The notes beneath the pieces are model-generated. The model was not told the DNA's origin. It worked only from the letters and a program-made list of their open reading frames with translations, and did no database searches. A stretch of DNA of 64,000 nucleotides, taken from contig OX246745.1 in NCBI GenBank assembly GCA_945910005.1, positions 6,370,591 to 6,434,590 on the forward strand. Direction: 5' to 3'. Shown in pieces: positions 57,436 through 64,000 of this stretch; the stretch's first letter is position 1; each line of letters begins with the position of its first letter. The translations under genes and the position numbers were made by a program. The DNA comes from Isoperla grammatica (taxonomy: Eukaryota > Arthropoda > Insecta > Plecoptera > Perlodidae).

Positions 57436-58735
57436 GACCAGCGAACAAGGAACGATACGACCAGTGCGGAGTTTTGGGGCCCTTTTTTGAAGTGTTGATC
57501 CGTCTAGTGTAACAGCCAACCCTCGAAAGTAGGCCCAGACGACGCATTGCTCGCTTCAGATCGATATGTCTTTTGATTGGACGCATTGTGTGCTACTTAA
57601 CTCAGTCATTTACTTTTAATAGAAATGATTTGGGACTTTGTCATTTTCGAATGAACTTGTATATACACGTCTCACTAATGAATGATTCACTCTAGAAATA
57701 ATTTATAGATTATTAATCATTTCGTTGTAATGTAAGACAGTCAGTATTTCGCGCAGCTGAGAGAAGAAATATATTCAAAAGAGATACTGTGCGTGGGACC
57801 ATGACATTTGCACTAAGAAGAATTATAGTCGATTTATTTCCTTTATGAAATTATTCTTCAAACCATTTAGCTTAAAACTTTGGACTTCGACTGTTGTAAG
57901 AGCAAAACGATTGTGTAAAGGGTACCATTTTTAGTAGTTTGTTTGTTTTCCAAAAGACGTTGATCATTCTAAGGAAAGAGTTTTTAGTCTTGCCTTGCTT
58001 CACAATATGTGGATCTACTGTGGCTTGTCAGTGTGATTGCACATTAAATCACGAGTATTGTAAGTCAAGTTTGAGAACTGATATGTTAGTGTAACTTAGT
58101 GTCTTGCATTACAAAAATGTCCACTGTAGTATTTATTTGAACCCTTATCTGCTCTAGAATATATGATGTTTGTAAGCGATTTAGTATTTATGTTGAAACG
58201 TAACAGGTATGATTGTGATATGAATGAATGATGTAAAAACCCATAACAGTATAACATTTCCAAATAACATAGTAACCATAAATATTTATTGAGACTATTG
58301 TACCATGACTTGTAATCAAACCCCAAGAATAATAAGTGGCGCATAGACTCACGCGTACGTGTATTTGGGTTTAAAGTGTAATGTTTACATGTGCGTCGTT
58401 ACTTCAAGACATAGACTAAATTGCAACAAGTGACTTTTTTATTTTTTGTGTGTGAAAACTAGTGTTTGCATGTAAAAGTTTTTACTTTGATTAGAAGTTA
58501 CCTAGAGGTACTTCAATTGCGTTTTGCCTGACTTTGTCACCACATTTGCCAAAATGTGACGATTTTTATTCTGATAGAACTGTACACATACGATTCACAA
58601 AATGTACGTTTCTTCTGAGAGTTTTGAGAGGCAAAGGTTACATTTGTTGTGCCACCGCTATGTGATGTGTACTTATATTTATCAAATTACCCCAAACAAA
58701 TGTAACATAATATGACAATTATTTAAATAAAATTA
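57436..58735 (+). other. Probable 3' UTR of the proline-rich gene
   Basis: This stretch has no supported frames and is AT-rich. A canonical AATAAA lies at 58726-58731, a candidate polyadenylation signal about 1.3 kb after the stop codon. Earlier signals cannot be excluded. Confidence 0.45.
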
Positions 58736-58935
58736 TTTACTGGCAATTATTGACAATGTGATTACTTCTTAAAGTATTGAATTCGTGAGTCTCCCTTTTC
58801 TATAATTCACTGGACTGGACTTTACTTTCTACTGGAGACGTAGAAGTGTAAGCTCAGGGTTTTATAGACTAACTCGATTAATTCTTGGGAAAAGCCTGGA
58901 CAAGGTACTCTAAAAACTTGATCTTAATGATTCAT

Positions 58936-59144
58936 ATAAATAACACCCTAACTAATACCAGACCAGAATATACTAAAACTATTTGTTTGTAACTCACATA
59001 TACAATTTATTGAAGATATAAGTGTAGAAGAGCAACATCTCACAGTGAACATGACGGCTAGAGCCAGGAGGTCGAGGGGAGTGGGTAGTAACGTAGTTCT
59101 GTAGGCGCCCAGGTAGAGATGTATTGAAGAGATTAGTGTCCATA
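58936..59144 (-). repeat. Tandem duplicate of the protease-homologue 3' end
   Basis: The segment at about 59006-59120 repeats the gene's last codons and 3' UTR (about 59108-59280), with a ~60-bp internal deletion. On the minus strand the copy still reads PPTPLY-like and LALAVMFTV-like codons, but the stop codon is lost (AGA in place of TGA). The copy carries an AATAAA at 59006-59011 where the parental copy reads AATACA, so the duplicate may provide the polyadenylation signal. Confidence 0.82.
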
Positions 59145-59975
59145 TCACACAGTTAACATGAGGGCTAAAGCCAGGAGGCCGCAGTTGACTCGCAGGCCAC
59201 AACCTGCGTCGTACAGAGGAGTGGGTGGTATAAGATCGTACACGTAGTTCTGAATGAACCAATGGTAGGCGCCCACGTGGAGATTTACCTCGTACGTAGG
59301 GCTGGCCGCGTCACTGCAATTCAGGGGTGTATTGGCCTTGTCGGTGAAACGGCCAACCAAAATGCCGGCAATGATGCCTCTGCAGACCAGCAGACGGCTG
59401 GACTCGGAGTCGCATTTGCCATCCTCATTCAAGGTCGTGCTCTCCGTGCAGATCAGGTACTTGTAGTTGGATCGCTTGGTCCTTAAGCAACCCCTTCTCT
59501 TGATGGGGTTGAGACGGTATTTCACCAGAAGAAAGTCTTCCATGTGAGAAAACGTTTTGCTCCAGCCAATGGTGTCACAGGAGACAAGCCTCGGAAAGGG
59601 CTCTGCTGCCATTTGGCCGGGCAGGATGTCGTCACAGAATTCGAAGGAGCCTTGAATGCGAAGCAGGCCGAAGTCCACATAGGGATTACGAGGGTAATCG
59701 GGAAATATAGTGTGGCGCCGGTATTCGCGAATCTGCTGGCCATTCTCTGATAGCCCCGCAAGTACCTTTGTGGTGTTGGGGTCGATACCCAGGAGGCAGT
59801 GCGCCGTGGTGAGGACCCAGTACTGGTTCAAGATGACGCCGTTGCCGACGATCTGCCCCTCGGACATGATGGCTACGGTGAACGGCCAATGTACAGGTTT
59901 CACGTGTGATTTCCACTGTGTTGCTGCTCCGACTGCCACGGCGCATACCAGAAGGGCTACGGAGCTTGGACCCAT
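59145..59975 (-). CDS. Secreted or GPI-anchored serine protease homologue (S1 family)
   Basis: A 276-residue intronless frame with an ATG start, hydrophobic signal peptide (about 1-18) and chymotrypsin-fold landmarks: VLTTAHC with His59, VDFGLLRI with Asp101, CDTIGWSK (about 133-140), and CDSESSRLLVC, where Ser192 aligns with the catalytic serine. The GDSGGP loop is changed: the oxyanion Gly, the buried Asp and both following Gly are replaced (S, E, S, R). No R|IVGG activation site is present; the domain starts around HWPFTVAIM. The cysteine that normally pairs with the one in AHC is also missing. I infer a pseudoprotease or very weak enzyme. The last 15 residues (262-276) are hydrophobic, consistent with a GPI-anchor signal. 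It converges on the upstream plus-strand gene. A GTAAGT lies just before the start codon and could be a 5' UTR donor. Confidence 0.88.
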   Translation of the reverse strand: MGPSSVALLVCAVAVGAATQWKSHVKPVHWPFTVAIMSEGQIVGNGVILNQYWVLTTAHCLLGIDPNTTKVLAGLSENGQQIREYRRHTIFPDYPRNPYVDFGLLRIQGSFEFCDDILPGQMAAEPFPRLVSCDTIGWSKTFSHMEDFLLVKYRLNPIKRRGCLRTKRSNYKYLICTESTTLNEDGKCDSESSRLLVCRGIIAGILVGRFTDKANTPLNCSDAASPTYEVNLHVGAYHWFIQNYVYDLIPPTPLYDAGCGLRVNCGLLALALMLTV

Positions 59976-60152
59976 ATTATTACTTACAATTTATGTTGGG
60001 TCCAGCCAGAAAAGTAATTACAAAATTTTTAGTTATGAATTTTCGTCGCCTGACAACGAAACACTAGATTTCCACTTTTTCGATTTCAAACAACAATCGT
60101 GCAAACCAATTGTTATATTTTATTTTTTAACGAAATTCAAGTTAAATAATTA

Positions 60153-60780
60153 CAGTGTTGTGACTAGATAATTTATTTTTTATCTAGATAAAGATAAAGA
60201 TAATTCCACAAAAATTATCTAGATAAGATAAAAGATAAAATGTAAAAAAATTATCTAGATAATAGATAAAAGATTAAAATAACTATCTAGATAATTTTGA
60301 AAAGATAAAAGATAATAATGATATTATTGAGTTATTGACATGTTTCTTAAAAAGCAATATTTACTTATTTTTTTTCCATATCTATCATAATGTGGATGGA
60401 TTTTAAGGATGGGATAGATTTTAAGGATGGGATACCATGTTTTGTAACTCAATGCGTGGTAGTGATCTTCTTTACCGACTTCCTTTAACACGAGGCAATA
60501 ACAAATTGCCGCCATTTTCAAAAAAGGAGAAAACCAGTAGAAGTATTTTTCATTTTGAAAAATGTTATATTTTATTATTATTTTGTATCTATATTATGGT
60601 CAAACATTGAATCTATTTTTTTTTATCTACAAGCTTAAAATTTAGATAAGATAATCTGTATTTTTCTCTAGATAAAAGATAAAGATAACACCAAAAAATT
60701 AGCTAGATAAAGATAATAGATAACACATTTTATCTAGATACGTTATCTAGATAATTTTATCTAGATAAGTCACAACACTG
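60153..60780. mobile_element. Inverted-repeat element built from TATCTAGATA motifs
   Basis: The termini are CAGTGTTGTGACT on the left and its exact inverse on the right, each flanked by TA. Inside each end lie many copies of the palindrome TATCTAGATA and relatives (ATCTAGATAA, AGATAAAGATAA), leaving an ordinary AT-rich centre (about 60315-60640). TA flanks fit Tc1/mariner. CAGTGTTG ends also occur in hAT MITEs, but I see no 8-bp duplication. No transposase. It sits 178 bp upstream of the protease-homologue start codon. Confidence 0.85.
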
Positions 60781-61925
60781 TAAATAAATACATATTATCA
60801 TATTAATCGTTAAAGTCCATAATATATTTATAAATGATTGTAAATATAATATATATTAACTATTACTTATGATCTATAGCAAAACATTGCCGATCAGACA
60901 TGATAGCTTAAATCAACGCGATCCGAAAAATGATTTTGTATTACTGACAGAACAGAATAATACATTGCCGCTTGAGATTTTAGACAAAATTGATACTTAC
61001 AACTGTCAAGAAAGGAGGCGACGGCTAAGTCGCCCTTGAGTTAGTGTAGTGATTGGCAGGGTGCTTCTTAGGTTGGCTCGCAGAGTAGTTATCAGCATAT
61101 TGTAACCTACATCACGTGGCCAACACGTTCACAAATGATAATGAAGAGTTCACTTAGAAGGTAAAGTATAGATCAATAAATAGAGAAACAAGGACGGTAA
61201 TGTTTTGAATCAAACCGAATTGACATATTTGACAGTATAGTCTTCGTACTTACCTTGGGTGTCGGCTAAACGTGAAAGTTCATCTTTTCATTAGTAGGAA
61301 TTGATCTCACTTAGTGATATGAAGTAAGACAACAATCATAATACAAAAGATCTTTTATTAAAATGAGAGAACCGATATCTTTTAAAGCATACTTCTACAA
61401 TCATACTTAAGAATAGGCTGTCGTCTGCAACCACTTTATACCACTTGCGTAAATGCAAAGATTACAAGTTGTAATCTTAAGTAAACGTTAGAAATTACAA
61501 AAGCGGATAGAAAGTAAATAAATAGTTCTATAGTATGTGTTTATGATCGCTAAATCTAAAAACAACACGAGTAAATCAATGAATACTATCTTAATTCAGT
61601 CGACATGTAAATTGTGTAATGTAATGTAAAGCTATGCAAATTTCGAGGAGAAGTATATAAGTATGCATTGTATGTCCACGATTTTACACATATTTCAACC
61701 TTTTAATTAAAATCAAATTTCCGGTCAAAGAGGTTTGACGTAAGGTTGTAGTTTCTAAATAACTAGGTTTACAAGACTTGATTAAGTTTTGGTTCTCTTT
61801 TGGTTGAACAGAACCAGTAAGTTTGGACAGTTCTCGAAGAGAATGGCAGAATCTTCGCTACTTTCATAGCACCCTGCAACAAGGAAACAACACACACACA
61901 TAAGGACCACATTGCCTTATCACGT
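60781..61925. other. AT-rich DNA upstream of the protease homologue
   Basis: No gene or clear repeat is seen. Distal regulatory sequence for the minus-strand gene is possible but not shown. Confidence 0.45.
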
Positions 61926-62341
61926 TAGCCAACGGTTTAGCTGCGGTCGCTTAGCCGGTTACCATACGAACACCTAAGTTAAGCAACCTCGGGCTAAGTC
62001 AGGAGGAAGGTGGGTGACCGCTCTCCTCCGAAACACTAGTTACCAGAGAGCAGTTAGAGCAGTAGAGTTAGAGCAGTTTGGAGAGTACAAAAGCTTGAGT
62101 AACAGCTTCGTTCTTCTCGTCAACTTCTCGGCAGTCCAGATAAGTGGAGGAACCTATATGACTGGCCAAAGTTACACCGTCCTTTCGGATGGGACGTAAA
62201 GCCGATGGTCTCCTTGGTACTTTTCAACAGGAAAAGGCTACGTGCCGGTACCAGGCTTCACCTCCTCCCTTCCTCATTATCATTCATCTCTCATCACTTA
62301 TCATTGTGCCCTACACTGGCCTTAGTTACAATAAAGTAAAG
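61926..62341 (+). mobile_element. 5S rRNA-derived SINE, most complete copy
   Basis: The head TTAGCCAACGGTTTAGC leads to CTAAGTTAAGCAACCTCGGG (box A region of 5S rRNA) and GGTGGGTGACCGC (box C region), which are internal RNA polymerase III promoter elements. The body contains AACAGCTTCGTTCTTCTCGT, ACCGTCCTTTCGGATGGGAC and GCTACGTGCCGGTACCAGGC. The tail is GTGCCCTACACTGGCCTTAG then TTACAATAAAGTAAAG. Other copies in the window keep only the head or only the body. Confidence 0.92.
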
Positions 62342-62955
62342 CATCACTCATAGATCATGTAACAGTGAAGTAGCATATGTGCAACACCAATCTTAATCCA
62401 GTTGCATCTCATTCTCATGTCTCTGGTATTGTAGTGATATTATCACTTATCAGCGTGTCTGTTGGCAGGCGTTGTCAATGTCAAGGCACAGTTCAAGCGC
62501 GGCTATATAATATACTCCGTGCAGAGGACAATAACAAGCAGGTACCTGGAAATCACGCGGCGCATTCCGTTGAAACAGACCGCGTGGAGCGACCGTCTCT
62601 TCTGATAATGTTACAGTTATGACGGCAGTGCATGGCTTGATATGTTGAGCCGAGTATATTTGAAATTTAGTTCATAACTAAGACGTTGGTCGACTGGGCT
62701 TGTACATGTTCTCAGTGTTCACATACGTACACAAGCTCAGACTACCCCCCCCCCCCCCCTCCCGTTTTATATTTGTAAAAAAATAATCAAAACAATTTAC
62801 ATTACGACTTACGTATACGAATATATTATTACGTACATAAGTTGTTAGTAATAAAGGGGAAACAAAATATTATAATAATTAACAAATAGAAGTAAAGGTC
62901 TCTCACACCAAGAAGTAAGATAGTGTCAGGGGAGTCGAGACTGCCCAGAATTAGT
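62342..62955 (+). promoter_or_regulatory. Intergenic stretch with a TATA-like candidate promoter
   Basis: GCGGCTATATAATATACTCC at about 62498-62518 is a good TATA-box match in a locally GC-rich context. A start site would be expected near 62530-62540. No coding exon follows that I can defend. A run of 15 C is at 62745-62759. Confidence 0.35.
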
Positions 62956-62956
62956 T

Positions 62957-63145
62957 TCCAACTCAACAAGTGCGAATCACTAACGTTTTTCCCGAGTATC
63001 TAGTACAATTTGGTTGCGTTAAGTTTTTTGACGAAAACCTGCTTGCACGTTTTCTTGTACGTTACCGTCTAAAAACTTACCGCAACCAAATTGTACTAGA
63101 TAATCGGGAAAAACGTTAGTGATTCGCGCTTGTTAAGTTGAAAAT
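62957..63145. repeat. Long near-perfect hairpin (palindromic MITE-like)
   Basis: Arms of about 75-78 bp (62957-63033 and about 63068-63145) are inverted copies with only a few mismatches. Both include AACAAG, CGAATCACTAACGTTTTTCC, ATCTAGTACAATTTGGTTGC and AAGTTTTT. The spacer is about 35 nt. No coding capacity and no clear target duplication. Confidence 0.88.
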
Positions 63146-63149
63146 TAAA

Positions 63150-64000
63150 AAGTAACCATCTGACTTCTTTGGGTACCTCGACTTTATTATTATTTATATT
63201 AGGTCCATAATCACAAGTATCTTGTCCGCTGTATATATATAAAACGGCTCGTAGTAATTAGGTTCTCTTATTCATGAGAGTAATTATTTTAGATTCCACA
63301 TTTAGGCTCAACTGCAAAACCACTTTCGTTGACATTCCCTGTATTCGCGTCCCTCGAATTACTGACACAGAAACACACTTGGCGCGCATGCATGGATATC
63401 TCACATGTGATTGACGTGTTCTACTGCGGCTGGTCCGGTCCAGTCCGGTCCGAGCTTCCCTTTCACGGACAACTACAACACCCGTGAATAACATTGACGA
63501 ACTTGAATATGCGGAATTACAGGAAGAAAGTTGCATTTTGAGACGAGGTGAACCAACTAATCTTGTTTCGAGAGTGCATTTTAATTATTTTTAACGACAT
63601 TCTGTTTCAATAGCTGCGATAAATAAAGTGCTCCTCAACTTTTCAGCCAATTAATTGACTCGATCAAGGTTTTAATCGGTATAATTTCTTCCCAGCTATC
63701 TCACTCACTAGGGTAAAGGGGAGTATGTATAAGTAGCAAAATAAAAATTTTATATTGATATCTTGGGAATGCTTCAAATTATTGAAAATGTGATTCATAA
63801 AAGGGATGTGGGTTTCCATCAACTAAATAATGAATTTGAAAAGTTTAAAATTTTGCCATCGATACTACAGTTATTTTGTTTATGATTAAATTATAAGTGA
63901 TACTGATAAATTACGTAAATTCGATTTTTATATAATTTCTATATAATTCAATTACTCAAATCAGAAACGATACCAATAACTGAAAGTTTTTAAACTCGTT
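63150..64000. other. Terminal stretch, no recognisable gene
   Basis: AT-rich DNA with a short GGTCCGGTCCAGTCCGGTCC direct repeat at about 63434-63453. No supported coding frame. Confidence 0.5.

Noticed and set aside
61926..62045. A functional 5S rRNA gene
   Set aside because: Only the internal promoter region resembles 5S rRNA; the 3' half of 5S is replaced by SINE body sequence.

Overview
This is animal nuclear DNA, most plausibly from an arthropod and probably an insect. The reasons are genes split by GT-AG introns, an AT-rich background, tRNA-derived and 5S rRNA-derived SINEs, a decayed Jockey-like LINE, many hAT-like MITEs, and a secreted proline/glutamine-rich protein next to a trypsin-fold serine protease homologue. 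I cannot name the species. Nothing prokaryotic, organellar or CRISPR-like is visible.

Positions 1-46,300 hold no gene I can support. This stretch is a transposon graveyard, and may be intergenic or the first intron of the gene that follows. The main pieces are a ~104-bp-period GC-rich minisatellite (4.5-5.0 kb), a fold-back element with long inverted arms (5.0-7.8 kb) carrying a nested 1,103-bp hAT-like element with a perfect 8-bp target duplication, and a decayed Jockey-type reverse transcriptase (12.6-13.4 kb). There are at least five SINE families (called A, B, C, D and 5S here), several MITEs, some striking hairpins, and a ~320-bp (ACACGC)n array near 30 kb.

Positions 46,302-57,435 (+) hold the 3' part of one gene in three visible exons: 46302-49893, 54807-54946 and 57211-57435. 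Splice sites and reading phase agree across both introns. It encodes at least 1,318 residues of a secreted low-complexity protein; its start codon lies in an unseen upstream exon that splits the signal peptide. Intron 1 is about two-thirds filled by a 3.3-kb array of ~185 copies of an 18-bp unit, each carrying a CRE-like ACGTCA core, ending ~60 bp before the splice acceptor. Intron 2 carries a second minisatellite (12 copies, ~41 bp) and a run of SINEs.

Positions 59,145-59,975 (-) hold an intronless serine protease homologue that converges on the first gene. Its formal His/Asp/Ser triad can be aligned, but the GDSGGP loop and activation site are lost. Its 3' end has been tandemly duplicated. 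A 628-bp inverted-repeat element built from TATCTAGATA motifs lies under 200 bp upstream of its start codon.

The remaining ~4 kb contains the fullest 5S-derived SINE and a near-perfect ~190-bp hairpin. The two genes show no sign of working together beyond both being predicted secreted or surface proteins.
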